A program made the position numbers and the translations under genes. From Chiridota heheva (taxonomy: Eukaryota; Echinodermata; Holothuroidea; Apodida; Chiridotidae), in NCBI GenBank assembly GCA_020152595.1, contig JAIGNY010001690.1:1246001-1310000 (forward strand): a stretch of DNA of 64,000 bases, in the 5' to 3' direction. The notes beneath the pieces were generated by a model. That model was not told the origin of the DNA and searched no databases. It was given only the letters and a program-made list of their open reading frames with translations. The stretch's first letter is position 1. Every line of letters begins with the position of its first letter. Shown here piece after piece: positions 35,474-48,339 of the stretch.

Positions 35474-35541
35474 TATTATTTTATGATTGGAAGTATTTGG
35501 CAAACCTATGTTTGCCAAATACTTCCAATCATAAAATAATA
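35474..35541. repeat. Perfect 32-bp inverted repeat with 4-bp loop
   Basis: 35474-35505 (TATTATTTTATGATTGGAAG onwards to GGCAAAC) is exactly complementary to 35510-35541, with loop CTAT. A transcript would fold into an uninterrupted 32-bp hairpin. There are no mismatches or bulges of the kind usual in miRNA precursors. Confidence 0.92.
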
Positions 35542-35699
35542 GTGATAATAGAAGTTGATTTTGTTTACCAAGGGTTTCACTTGAACGAACTTATTGTGAA
35601 AAGTATTACATGTTTTTTAGCTAATATGAACAGATGTGCAAGTTTGCATTACGGTAACTAAGTCAATCTTGTAACAGTAAACATGCTGAATTTTATGAC

Positions 35700-35935
35700 T
35701 TAAAAGGAGCACTAGACTGAAAAGTAAGGGCACACAATTTTTGTGAATTTTACAGATATATTATCCACAACAGATCGATAAATGCATGTCTCGGTAGCCC
35801 GCAGACAACAGGAGGGCAAAGGTCTCATGAATATTCATATTATCCAGAAAATTACTACTGTTGCGGGTTAGATAAGCATTTAATTCTTGGGGTACCCCCT
35901 TAAGATACGCACTAGTCGGTCTAGTGCTCCTTTAA
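35700..35935. mobile_element. M3 inverted-repeat element at a TTAA site
   Basis: It is 236 bp with ends TTAAAAGGAGCACTAGACTG and CGGTCTAGTGCTCCTTTAA, giving a 17-bp terminal inverted repeat with one mismatch between TTAA copies. It is non-coding. Only one copy is seen in the window. Confidence 0.78.
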
Positions 35936-36746
35936 TAAATCAAATGTATATAGAAAGAGATTTTTTTAACAGCTTGTACATTTTGGTGATAAACAATTTT
36001 GTTTTTACCTGTAGAAATGTAAAAGGTGTGATTTATTACAAATCAAGAAGAGTTGAAAAATAAACAAAAGCTTTGAAATAAATCATATTGCTTTGCGTTT
36101 TTACTTTATAACCACTTCTGTGAAACTAAGTAGGTAAGAGTTCTAAAATAGCAACTCCCGGAAAAGCCGCACTCTCTGTATTACAATAATTATTTGAAGA
36201 AAAAAATGATTATGGGGAAGCTGTGAAATATTTCTGGAAGCATGGCCTTTTTTACATACATACCCATTTGGCCCACCAGTCACTCCATTTTGCCCACCAC
36301 TTTTCCTGAAATTGTGGTACTGGTTGTCCATGCTGCATATTTTACACAAGCATAGGTGTAGGAACCAGTGGACACTGGGGGAACGTGTCCCCCATCCCAC
36401 TTTTCCGAAAAATTGTCCCATTTGAAAATGAGTGCCCTTCAATTATTGTCCCAACATTAGGACACTAGCGACTTTTGTCAGTCCCATGTACGGGAGGAAT
36501 GTGGCCCCATTGGAAAAGTGCCCCTTTCTAAAAATGAAGTGACCCTTTTACTTTGTTGTTTTTGGCTCACTTATTCTATCTACAGTTTTGGATGGAGGCA
36601 TATGACTCGAAAAGTGCACTTTGAGAGGTCATCTCCCCCTCCCCTCCCCCTCCCCTCCCCACCAACTTTCCAAAAGCTTCCTACACCCCTGTACACTAGG
36701 GCCAAACAACCAAGATGAAATGTAAATACGGTTCATTAGCATTTTT

Positions 36747-38300
36747 AGTTCCGATGCAATCAGCACCCGGAACCTATCCGGTCCGCTTGTTGTGCGTGTG
36801 TATGTATACGTGTGTTATGCCTAGCTTGTAAACACAATATCTCAAGACCGGTACATTGGATTCATGTCATATGTGGTACACAGATAGCCCATGGTCCAAA
36901 GATGTGCCCTATTGTTTTTGGTAATAATGACATACATATTAATGAGTAGGCGGAGCTTAATGTAAAACAAATCAAATGCTCATATTTCAACAACCGTTCG
37001 TACGTTGTGTTTCGTATTTGGCATAGTAATGTTGTTAGGTAGTGTCCACATGCTCATGGTGAAAAAAGGTTGAATCTAATCAATAGGCATAGTGGGCGGG
37101 GCTGAATGTGTTTTTGCTAAATATAGCTCGTAAACACAAAATTTCCAGAACGACACATTGTGTTTATGTCATATATGGTACACAGATAGCCCATAGTCTG
37201 TAGATGTACCCAGTATTGTTTTGGGTGGAGATGTCATGCATATTAATGAGTAGGCGGGGCTAAATGTACATTTTTGAAATGGTCATTTTAACAATTACAT
37301 GTCTGTTTTGTTTCATATGTGGACTAGTTATGATGTTAGCCGGTGTGTACATGGTAAAAAACGTTGAATTTCATTAACAAGCAGAGTGGGCGTGGCTTAA
37401 CATTATTTAGCTGATAAAGAACTTGTAAACATATCTAAAGAATGATAAACTGGATTCATGTCATATTTCGTAAACATATAGCACATGGTCTGTGTATGTA
37501 CTCTAATGGTTTTGGTGGTGATGTCATGCATATCAATGAGTAGGCGGGGTTTAATTTAAAAATCGTCAAATAGAATTTTAATAACCATATGTCTGTTTTG
37601 ATTCATACTTGGTAAATTTATGTTTTTTGGTCGTGTATGCATATTCATGTTTAAAATTGTTGAATATCATTAATATACATAATGGGCCTGGCTAAATATG
37701 GTTTTGCTGAATAGAGCTTGTAAACACAGTAGCCGCAGGACAGTACATTGGATACAGGTCATATGTGGTACACAGATAACCCATTGTCCATTTGTGTGCC
37801 CTATTGTTTTTGCTGATGATGTCATGCATATTACTAAGTGGGGAGGGGGAAGGGGCAGCTTAATATAAAGAACATCCTCAAAAAATGATAAATTATAGCG
37901 ACCATATGTCTTTTTGTATCATAGGCCTACTTGTCAGTTATTGTGTGCATGCTTATGTTGACAACAGGTCCTGTCACTAATATTGAATGTGAAAATGTTT
38001 CAAAAAACTTGTAAACATCGCACTCATACCATATGTTGTAAACAGATAAATCATGGTCCGTATACTATACTAGTATGTGACCTATTGTGTTGGTAGTGAT
38101 TTCAGTGGGGCATGGTGTAAAATTCTTCAAACGGTGATAAATGTGCAACCATATGCATGTTTTGCATCATACTTGTAATGTTGTCAAGTTCATGATATGC
38201 ATGACAGGCATAGCTGATTAATATGTGTTTTTTAGCATATTTCAACCAACAATGAAAGGATGCATCGGAACCACCAAACATTTTAGTTTTCTGGTTCATA
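36747..38300 (+). repeat. Second GGTTCCGATGC element with ~300-bp tandem units
   Basis: TTTTT precedes AGTTCCGATGCAATCAGCAC then CCGGAACC (hairpin at 36747-36775). The right end is GCATCGGAACCACC at about 38262. Between them are about four direct units with GTCATGCATATTAATGAGTA, GTAGGCGGGGC and CATAGTGGGCGGGGC, the same family as at 29.6-33.0 kb, without an inverted block. Confidence 0.68.
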
Positions 38301-38764
38301 TGATTTGGGGAAAAATTAACTTTCAAGGAGTACTTTCACCATAAACAAAAAAGTGGAGGAACTCAAAACCTAACCACTGACTCAATCCCTTTTGCTTTAT
38401 ATAAGGGATTAAGTGTCTACCGACAAAATCAACCCCCCCCCCTATATACGACCTGTGTCGGGGCCCTGGACAAAACGTGATAGTCGGACAATCCCCCCCC
38501 CCCCACCTTCCCTCCCCGTTTAAACTGAAAGTCCAGTTTTATATGTGGAGTTTATATACTGTCAGTCACTGCCAGGGCTGTATTTCCTGGGAACAGGCAT
38601 GCTGCCTTCCCCATCCGCACACACACTTCTTGGCGCCAAAAGTAAATAATTTGGGGAAAACAATGTTTTGCCTTTTAAGTGCTTGGCTTGGATTTAGGAT
38701 GTACGTGTCGTTTAAACGCTGACCTCTGTTGGGAAGAATATAGTGTTCCACCCGAGCTCCATCT

Positions 38765-39110
38765 GCCACCAGTCCCCTCCCCTACCGTCCCCATCTCCCA
38801 CCAGTCTTCTCCCCACCAGTCTTTTCCCCACCAGTTCCCTCCCCATCAATCCCCTCCCATCCAGTCCCCTCCCACCCAGACCCCACCCACTCAGTCTCCC
38901 TCCCACCCAGTCCCCTTCCACCCAGTCCCAGTCCTCTTTCACCCAGTCCCCTCCCACCCAGTCCCCTCCCACCCAGTCCCCTCCCATCAGTCCCTCTCAC
39001 ACCCAGTCCCCTCTCACCCTCCCATCCCCTTCCCTCCCACCCAGTACCCCTCCCACCCAGTCCTCAGTTCCCCTGCCCATCAGTCTCTCCTCCTTCCCCA
39101 GTCTCCCCTT
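38765..39110. repeat. C-rich minisatellite, ~15-bp unit
   Basis: Units of CCCAGTCCCCTCCCAC and shorter CCAGTC variants, about 20 copies. The complementary strand is rich in GGGAGGGG runs and could form G-quadruplexes. The open frames here are compositional. Confidence 0.93.
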
Positions 39111-39483
39111 ACCGCTGGAGGAAAATTATGGCCGTGGTCTACCAGCTAAGAACCATGCATGATTTAAAACTGTCATTGCCCATCATCTTGACTTCTTGAG
39201 GAGATTTTGTCACTGTTTGGAAGATTTTACAGCTTAAATGTAGACCAATATTCGTTGTTCATACCAAAGAGTGGAAGCTCTTTGTTCACACATTGTAAGT
39301 CATTTCTATCTCCCTGTTTCTGTAACAGAGATAGGTTGGTTATTCATTAGCTTATGATGAGTTTTAGTTCCTGGTAATGCAAAAGTCTGTCTATATAAGG
39401 CGTCGGTACATATATGTGTATATAGTTTGTACACTTTCCGTCATTACCAGCATCTTTGTGTTTCTTTGATATATTATTAGGAG

Positions 39484-39880
39484 AATAGGTAGCTCAGTTG
39501 GCAGAGCGCACGGCTCTAACTCGGATGTTTCCACAGCTATACAGACAGATACGCCGAACGTCAAAGCGGAAGCTCCTACTCCTCAACTGCAGCTGTTGAG
39601 AAAAGTGGCAATGGTTGAATGGCTTCCATCGCAGGGGACGTTAAGCTGTTGGTCCCGACGACAGAAGAGTCACCCCTGCCTGGTTCCTCTGAACACTATT
39701 CGAGAAAAGAAGCGTGAAAACGTGGTGTCCATTCACTTTCCCTTTCAAGTACTAAGTTCATGTGCGCCCATAGGCAACCGCAGAACTAGTCTGTTAGTTG
39801 TAGAGTGCATTTCAATAGTTCTTTAAACTAGAAAATGCGCCATATAAATTCCATATATCATATCATATCATATATGTTCT
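39484..39880 (+). mobile_element. tRNA-derived SINE with L2/CR1-like tail
   Basis: It starts with a near-perfect tRNA A box, TAGGTAGCTCAGTTGGCAGA; the B box is degraded. The body includes GCAGGGGACGTTAAGCTG. The 3' part (TGCATTTCAATAGTTCTTTA, then AAATGCGCCATATAAATTCC) has the GCG..ATATAAAT signature of L2/CR1-type LINE ends and terminates in ATATC repeats. Such SINEs borrow the LINE's retrotransposition machinery. Confidence 0.65.
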
Positions 39881-39927
39881 TCACATTTGAGTGGTAAACA
39901 ACTCGAGACGAGTTTTATAACATAACA

Positions 39928-39990
39928 AAGACAGGTGGCTCAGTCGGTTAAGCATATACGATTGGCACGGGTAAGATTGTCCCTCCAATA
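39928..39990 (+). mobile_element. tRNA-like head fragment
   Basis: ACAGGTGGCTCAGTCGGTTA matches a tRNA A-box region (TGGCTCAGTCGGTTAAG). Downstream there is no convincing B box or acceptor stem, so it is read as a truncated SINE head or tRNA relic. Confidence 0.35.
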
Positions 39991-41204
39991 AAAGGGGGAA
40001 TTACAATAACAAATTAGTATGCATATGTAAAGTATCTCAATTTGCGTCAAAGTTTCAACTGCTCTGCCTGGATAATTATTTTCTTATGGGAATGTTTTTT
40101 TTGTAGATCTGTACTGTCTTCCATTCAGACTGTCTCAATGAAGGAATACGCAATAACCTGGTCAGATTCCAAGTTAAAACTTGGCCTCCGGTACGTTTAT
40201 AACACTAACGTTACGTTCAATGCATGTAGTTGTAGGCCATAGGTGTGCACGTTAAAATGTTGTTTTTGTGAACTGAACATTGTATGTTCGCTAAGGTTCA
40301 CATTCCCTCAACATTTACGATACATTAAAAATATTTGTGCACATTTAAAACACAAAATTAGGACGGAAATTGGCAAAAATCGTTCAAATTTGAAAACGTT
40401 GATGTTCAGTGCGGAGAGCCTAATGGTACGAAAGTATGTCGTTGACCAAACTGCACAAAATGTGAAAATAGCATCGAGAACTTTGGGCAGCAAATTCCTT
40501 GTTATCTGTAAATGAGACAAATAGTTTTGCATATCGAGAAAAATTGTGTGAATGGAGAGGATACAATTTATATGAAGTTTTCTGTTTGGTATGGAATTTC
40601 CTAACCAAATTACGCTACCATTTAAGTCTCAGTGAAGTGCTTATTTGTGTATGTAGGCCCCTATATACTGTTGATTATTGTGTGAAATTGTATTTTTAAT
40701 GGGCTTGATTCCCATACGCTACTAAATTGTGCAGCCGATCAGAATTCCCGGAATTTGATTGGTCCATTATGGTCACGTGAATTTCGACCATGTGACATTA
40801 TTTAAATGAGATTTCCGGAAATTACTGATTCCGATATGAAAAGGTCCATAGACCTCTGCAGGTGTACAATAGTTGGGTGGCGCTCATCGGATGATGATGA
40901 CTCCCACCACTAGGCGCCTCAACGGCATCACCCATTCCTGGTTACGCTTTGATCCCTTCTCGAATATAGAAGGATGAAACCCCAGTGTTCGTCCATCTTT
41001 AATCCAAATTCAGAACTAGCATTGGCAGCTTGGTGTTGTTGACCCAATACGAGGAATGTTATTACAACACGTCGGTCTATTTAGTTCACGCGTACACGCT
41101 TTCAGTCCTTTTCAGCTCCAGGCTGGTTCATACCCAGATGTCTTTTTATCACTTTTAAAGTGTTCATTATCTTAAGATGATAATAAACGGTAGAAAGTCA
41201 CCTA

Positions 41205-41264
41205 CATTCAGCACTGGATGCTTTTGGGACGTTAAACCTTGCTATGCTATGCTATGCTATGCTT
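41205..41264 (+). mobile_element. SINE 3' end (CTATG tail)
   Basis: CAGCACTGGATGCTTTTGGG followed by ACGTTAAACCTTGCTATGCT and more CTATG units matches the end of the SINE at 8405-8602. The head is missing, so this is a 5'-truncated copy. Confidence 0.7.
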
Positions 41265-41927
41265 TTCTGTCTCAAGTGTATATAGGTATAGAACTTTAAT
41301 TCTCTGGTAGATATATGTTTGTTGTGTTTACCAATTTAAGGGCCATTTGTCGTGATTTTATTGTGGCAGCGTACATTTTATTCCAGCACACATTAATTTG
41401 ATCCAAGACGATTACCGATTTGCTCATCAAAACACAACCAATCAAAACACACGAATACACATATTTATTTTTACCGTCCTAAATGCACAATAACTGGCCT
41501 TTAACAGTGTGATAAAATTGCTATACTTACAATAATAGGCAATGTTTACAAATCATGAACAACATCATGGGTTGTCCATTTCTATATGATAATTTTAATA
41601 AGAAAAAATGAAATGTATCTCAAATGAAATACAAAAGTCTTAGCCTCATTTGCATCACACTGTTGAATCTGATACCCACCGCTTTTCAACACACTGTCAG
41701 GACTCTGGGAATCTATGAATGACAATCACCCGGAAGACGGTATCCACATGATTTTCCCAAAAATTTGTTTTTGTAATATCCTTCTGTCCTTATTAATAGG
41801 CCTACACATTTTAACAATTCATGGAAATTTATCCTATCATTGTTTTTAGTTGCTCGAACTATATTTGTTTATCTTTCTCAGTTTCTGTATGCCTATTTCC
41901 AGATTTCCATCTCCTTTAGGCGACGAC

Positions 41928-42402
41928 GACGACGAGTGAACACACAATCACAATGACGGGGTCGTCGCCTGCGTATTCGGTTATGATAGTAACAATGCTA
42001 TCACGAAACGCTTAATACGACCCGGACGAGAACACAGGTACGAAGTACGGACAGACATAACATCGACAACCAAGTCAATGTCCACGGCCCTTGATAACCA
42101 GTTGTGGTGCACTGGCGTGTCTACCCAACCCAGGCTTGAACCCAGGGCCTCGTGGTCTGTAGACAGGTATGAAAACCGCTACACCACAGTTAGTAGACCA
42201 AGTCCTCCCACGCCGACGACGAGTGAACACACAATTCCAATGACGGGGTCGTCGCCTGCGTATTCGGTTATGATAGTAACAATGCTATCACAAAACGCTT
42301 AATACGACCTAACACACAGGTACGACCTACGGACAGACTTAACATCGATAACCAAGTCAATGTCCACGGCCTTTGATAACCAGTTGTGGTGCACTAGCGG
42401 TC
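41928..42402 (-). mobile_element. tRNA-derived SINE, tandem dimer, reverse orientation
   Basis: This is the same family as at 56 kb, on the minus strand. Two copies of the GGTCGTATTAAGCGTTT block lie at about 41935-42030 and 42212-42310, and the body TTATCAAAGGCCGTGGACAT occurs twice (near 42090 and 42375). One complete tRNA-like head (GTGTAGCGGTTTTCATACCT on the minus strand) lies between. The tail simple repeat is (GTC)n instead of (CT)n. Confidence 0.72.
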
Positions 42403-43724
42403 TCCTTCACCTGAACGTATTAGCTGCTGAACGTATTAGCTTTTATATTCCATGTTGCCTCTTAACATCTTCAGAAGGTTGTTAATTGCAGGAAACATTT
42501 GTTTGCTCTTCTCGTCGGAGACCGATATACGTTATACACTTTCAAAAGTTTAGTCATTTTCGTTTTCTACTAACAGACTAAATGAACATAATGTATTCAC
42601 ACATTTGAAGAGGCTATCATTTTAATTAAGACTCTAAGTTGCTCGAAACAACACAAAGGGCTGAAAGGGTGGGTAGCGTGTGAATCTTGCGAGAAAATGG
42701 TATAAACTGGCGAACATATACACGGCTCAAAATGGGACTATACAGGCTCAAAATTGACCAATCGTTTTAACACCATGGGTGTATGGCTCGCCATAATGGA
42801 AAGGGGTACAATTTCACCCTCCCAATTGAAGATTGCTAATGATGTTTTGTTTTGTTGGTAATGATTAACACATTCATGCTTGAATTATTTGTATAATCAA
42901 AGAGGGAATCTCGTCTAACAATAAATATTTTACCCGTCACTCAGAATTTTTTTTTTTTTGGAGGGGGCTAACCGAATTTTAGGGGGTCATATTTGGCGAA
43001 ATGTCATTTTAATCAGCAAACAATATGAACCACAGGTGCAGACAGGAACCTCCTAGCTGGGGGGAGCCTAATATGGCCTGAGCGGATTTCATCTTCCCAG
43101 TTTTCCAAGTTGGAAGGTAGAATTGGGAAATTATAAACAATTTTTTTAACAGATTTGTATGAGTATTCATATACAAATGACGGATTCCACAGACTGACCA
43201 TTCAGCAGAAGTTATGCCCTCAGTTATGGCGCGTCAAATGATGTGTGCATAAATTCCTTTTACGTGTGGATGATGCGCGCGCGCTGTAAATGAAGGGGAA
43301 TTCCATATTTTGTTTAATGATCGAAAATAAGAAGTTGAAAGAATTTCTTTTGTTCTCTTTCACAATTTGGGCATTTATTTTGTTTGGGCCAGAACTCTAT
43401 TTTGGAAGGGGGGAGGGGGGGGGGGAGGCACCCCGTGGCAACACAACTGCCGTCATCAATAAACCCGATATAGTAACGTCACGTCCGCGACGGTAATTGA
43501 TTGGCTTGTCGGTGAGTTGCAAATATTTCGACCAGTCAGAAACATTGTTATGTAGGTATTGTAATCTCCACGTTAACACAACGCCTTTAAAATATTGTTC
43601 GCTCCCATCATGTTTTGCCCTTCCAACTAATCCCTTTACAGGCGCCTATATGATGGTTATACCTGCATAATGACATATTTCCAGCTCATTCAGCTGTATT
43701 GGCTTTTCAATTTCAAGTTGCCTC
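42403..43724. other. Intergenic stretch, no gene seen
   Basis: Contains a G run (about 43407-43428) and an alternating GCGCGCGC patch near 43276. The 68-codon plus-strand frame at 43290-43496 runs through the G tract and has no family resemblance. Confidence 0.6.
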
Positions 43725-44152
43725 TAAAAGGATTAGTTCGGTGTTCAAACATGTTCATCTTATATGAAAGAGGACTTCAAAAGAAACAAAATGGTGAAGA
43801 AAGCTTTAAAAATCTTATTCCGTTATGGAGATATTTTAATTTTAATTTTGGTATCATCTGTGTAGAAACGACTGAAATCAGACTAGTTGTGATGTCACAG
43901 CCTCAGATTCCTCGAAGTCTTTATGTAATTTAAATAAAGTTTATTTAATTTTTTCACTATTAAATTATTTTTCCTCAAACTTTCTTTAGGTTGTATATTT
44001 TGAATACCCTTCCTAATCAGTTTTACTACTTTTTTGACATATCCCACAATCGCAGGACAAAATAGGATAGAATACATAAAGACTTTGCGGAATCTGAGGC
44101 TATGACATCACAACTAGTCTAATTTCAGTCGTTTCTACACAAATGATACTGG
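43725..44152. mobile_element. M1 element, right end missing
   Basis: It has the left arm (AAAAGGATTAGTTCGGTG) and the palindromic middle with GACTAGTTGTGATGTCACAG and its complement TGACATCACAACTAGTC. It breaks off at ACACAAATGATACTGG, exactly where an M2 element begins (TTAA 44153-44156). The remaining M1 terminus does not reappear after M2. Confidence 0.75.
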
Positions 44153-44692
44153 TTAAGAGGACGTAAAGTCCGATACAATCATTATTTCATAGAGCATAAA
44201 AAACCTAGACCAACTACCAAAATCAGCAAGTCAAACTCGACATATGGAGGCTGCCATATTGTTCACCAGTTCACTTCTGTATCGAAATCTTGTGCGTGAT
44301 GACATAATTTCCCCAACAAGGACATTAGGATTATAATGTATCCTTTCATAAATTGGATTAGAGTTTCTATTGCAAAATAATGTGACAAAAAGTTGTAACA
44401 GTAGCCCTATGCTGCTATGTTTGAATAATTTTATGTGTGCCCAAATTTCTCCTTCACCCTTACAAAATGAAAACATTTTTTCATAAGCTAGAAAACTTCA
44501 GATGAACTATAAGAAATACAAAAAATTCCAACAACCTGTTGGGCTGATGACATCATTTCCTGCATGTTTTAGAATCAAAATGGCGGCTCCCATAGTCGTA
44601 GCATTAAAGTTTGTAATAATTACACGAAAAATTTATTATTTTATTTCTATCATATGAACTAAGGATTATGTCAGATTTCATGTCTCCTTTAA
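44153..44692. mobile_element. M2 element, second copy
   Basis: It runs from TTAAGAGGACGTAAAGTCCG to TTCATGTCTCCTTTAA. It is collinear with the 12.9-kb copy over its length (ATTCCAACAACCTGTTGGGC, AAAATGGCGGCTCCCATAGT). Several terminal-repeat mismatches suggest age. Confidence 0.8.
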
Positions 44693-44894
44693 TCACGCGA
44701 AACATGCATGTTAATTTTGACCGTTTTTCAAACATATGTTCTCAAAGTTCAAATACTATTTCATTGTTAGAATTATTAAAGGGTTATGGACATACTGCAA
44801 TTTTCATATTGTTAGAAAGAGTATTACAATACAATCTGATAAGCAGATAAGTTTTTTGAATTTTGAAGGGAAAAAAGACACTTGATTTTTTTAT

Positions 44895-45290
44895 TTATGG
44901 CTGATCAAAGTTTGATTCATGCGAAATGTGGGTGTATATTCCATTTAAGACCAACCTGAAAATAATGCACATTGCATTTGTTAGATTATACATACATGAA
45001 TAAACTATGCAAATGAGGATTTATGAAAATGATGGGAAATTCCGTTCTTGCTAGAATTTTATTTTGCGCATGGCAAAGGCTCAAAATTATTTGGTCAGAA
45101 TGATTCGGAGTCACCACTTGAAATATTTTTGATAGACACTGGCACTTAAAAAAACAATGGATTTACCAATTGTCGCCCTGTAATTCATAGCAATATTTGC
45201 ATTTTAAAATATGCAAATTGATGCCTGAGTTTTAAAACGCTAAAATTGTTCATGTTTACCGGCGATTTGCATGAAATTTTTGCTACTTTG
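44895..45290. repeat. Copy of the GGGCGGACAGCT dispersed element
   Basis: It contains AAAATGATGGGAAATTCCGT, TTGCTAGAATTTTATTTTGC, GCATGGCAAAGGCTCAAAAT and TGATGCCTGAGTTTTAAAAC, shared with the 14-15 kb copy and, in reverse, with 48640-49020. It has no coding content. Confidence 0.55.
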
Positions 45291-46730
45291 GTGGTTTTTA
45301 ATATATTTCACAGCACTTTATAGCAACTGTTGCTTCTACACGTCCATACAGATATACATGTTCGTCCACATATACAGTTGCCATTTGATTTAAAAGACAG
45401 CAACTCTAATGCACCCAGCTCCATTTACAGAAGACATGGTAGATGTAAATCACGCCCTATGATACTGCAGTACCCGTTGAATTTAGTTATTGTTGAAAGA
45501 CGCATGTGGAAAAAATGTGTGTGTTTTTTTTACGTCAAAGGTTTTATCATCTGAAGATGTATTCGAAATTCATCACAAAGTCTGACCAGGGAGTTTCCTG
45601 CGCATTCAGTCCGAGCTTCCGGCTATTTCTAAAACAAATTGACTGCATGATTTCTACGCACACGAACGAAGGTGCAATAAACTTATGCAGAAAACTCAGC
45701 AATTATCTGTCGACTTGGCTCGGACTAAGGAACAATGCTGAATCAAATCTTATCTCATAAACGCGCTATAGTGATTAATTTCTCTTCTTTTGCTTAGGGC
45801 AGCCGTTAAGTGATAACTCGTCAAAGCCCCATGACGGTCAATTAAAATTCACCAACTTCGCCGTGCCGTAAGCTCTCGGTGACCTAATGTAAGTGCCTGA
45901 TAGCGTTTTGATTTCTTTCCACACGTGCATCAGAAAGTCAGGAGATGTTTTCATGTTTGCACGTGCAATCTTGCCTTGTAGTCATAGAAACGGAAATTCG
46001 TAGAAGCATCCCAAGAGGAAATTGCTTCCAAACGTTCGGCGCTTTTTGCAATAAGGGAATATTGACATGATAACTTAAAGAAGCGGTAAAAGTCATGATG
46101 GTAAAAAAAACGATGTTTGCATTTTATCAAAAATCAACATTCATATAAACGCTCGCGAAAGTACGTGTGTGATGGGGAGAAATAATTGTTCGAGGCGACC
46201 GTGGATGTATCTTTGAGATAATAAAGAGGATAGGCCTATCCGCAGAAGATGATGAGAACTGCAGTGTTGTTTCGCATGTTTTTGAACTGAGAAAAATCTT
46301 TTTTTCGATGCCAGTCGTTTTGTTTTTGTTTTCATTTTAATTGCAGATCAATACACTATATTGAACACTTCTTTGTTTACTATACATAGAATATTCAACT
46401 TGAAAGGCTGATTCTGATATTACAAAAATGTGTATGACTAATTTGTAAGCAAGATTCTTGGTACGGCAGATATTTATGTCAATTTTCGTCACATTTTCGT
46501 TAGATTTCATAACCAGTTAGCCATCTGATCTGGTATCCATCAGTACAACCGTCCTACCGGACTGATATATTTATCGGATATGATATCGAGCTGGTTTTCA
46601 CGCTTTTTCATTATTTGAACTTGTACTGCTGGCTGACTGCAGAACTATGTGATAAAGCTCCAGGAGTGATCACATTACCGGACCTAATCAGCCCCCAATA
46701 TTGTTATCACATTTCACCTGACCTCATAAA
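45291..46730. other. Intergenic stretch, no supported gene
   Basis: Two overlapping plus-strand frames of 74 and 84 codons (45330-45760) lack recognisable motifs and good splice signals. Base composition is less AT-rich than nearby, so a non-coding or divergent exon cannot be excluded. Confidence 0.45.
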
Positions 46731-46915
46731 TCTCTTCATCCCTCAAGAGACGTACGGCTGCGATGATTTTTCTCCACCTTGACTGGACTTCGGCAAGATT
46801 CTGCGCCTCGCCCCAGGAAATGCCCAGCTAAGTTAGCTCTGCATTCAATGTCCTATGCCAGGTAGTTTTAGAGCGTCCACGTTTCCGTCTGCCAGGTGGT
46901 GTCCAAAAACCAAGA
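46731..46915 (-). pseudogene. LINE C-terminal fragment
   Basis: Read on the minus strand this gives TPPGRRKRGRSKTTWHRTLN, then AELT-stop-LGISWGEAQNLAEVQ and SRWRKIIAAVRLLRDEEIYE. The GRRKRGRSKTTW and W...A.DR-like spacing are typical of the end of RTE/CR1-type LINE proteins. There is one in-frame stop and no RT domain nearby, so it is an isolated relic. It is not the same family as the 4.7-6.3 kb copy, which has GKRRPGRPRTSY. Confidence 0.7.
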
Positions 46916-47090
46916 GCAACCGTTGGTATCCTGAACTCATTAGGGGATGATTATCTCCCACCCACCACCCCCTCTCCTTCCCGCCCAATATTTTAAACGC
47001 TCCGCCGACCTGAGCTCTCTGCGGGAAGCTTGCCCCTACAGATAAAACATGAAAATCATACTATAGAAGGTAAACAAAAAAACTAATCGG

Positions 47091-47332
47091 TTAAAGGAGC
47101 TGGCGGCCAAATAGTAAGGGCGTTAGTTTTTGCTAATTTATGTAGATTTTAACCAACAGAAGTTGCATCACACGGTCTGCTTTTACAGACTGAAATGTTC
47201 ACTCATCGCCCGCAAGCGAAAAAAAGTCAATGAGAAAACACGTACAAAGTTTGAGTACTCTGGTCGGGATTTAGCAATGTTTATGATATAAACTTAAATA
47301 TGCCCTTATTTTTCGGCCGCCAGTGCCTTTAA
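47091..47332. mobile_element. M4 inverted-repeat element at a TTAA site
   Basis: It is 242 bp with ends TTAAAGGAGCTGGCGGCC and GGCCGCCAGTGCCTTTAA. The inverted arms continue inward with AATAGTAAGGGCG against GCCCTTATTT, about 30 bp with mismatches. It is non-coding and a single copy here. Confidence 0.75.
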
Positions 47333-47503
47333 AAACTTGAAATGGGATTGGATAGTCGTTGGATTCTTCAATATTATCTTAGAAAAAAGGCCTTTTTGTA
47401 TGGATGTATAGGTTGATAGGAGAAGCTGCCATCCACCGTTCGGTCTTCATCATTTTCAGTCATCTATTCAGTCATAAATATATGTAGGCCTATATACAGA
47501 TAC

Positions 47504-47921
<418 letters not shown>

Positions 47922-48339
47922 TTTAGTTGAGTTTAATCAAACAACCCACTAAAATGATTGAATGTCTATTGTCCGTTGGCAGGTAGGTTCTTGCACAACG
48001 CCGCACGGTCAATTTCAACGGAATCTTTGAAAATCAAAACGTCAAATTTGATAAATAAAGTCTTTATTTAATAATCTGATAATTGTCACACACGCAGCGA
48101 AGGCGATGGATAAATTAATGTGGTTAGGCCTAAGTTTTTCATTTACTAATGAAAAAAAAGTGGTCTTCATTAACTGATGGTTTTGAACAGACTGGATAGT
48201 AGGGCTTAATATATACTGAACATACCTTTGTGCATTTGTTAGAGAATTTAAATTAATAGAAGACTTATAGTCTGAATTTTGAAGAACCCGTGATGGTTCA
48301 AACACTTTGTTTTACAAAGTGCATTAAGTGCACACTGTA

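Noticed and set aside
38679-39162. Proline-rich 139- and 156-codon frames
   Set aside because: They come from the C-rich array; composition alone explains them.
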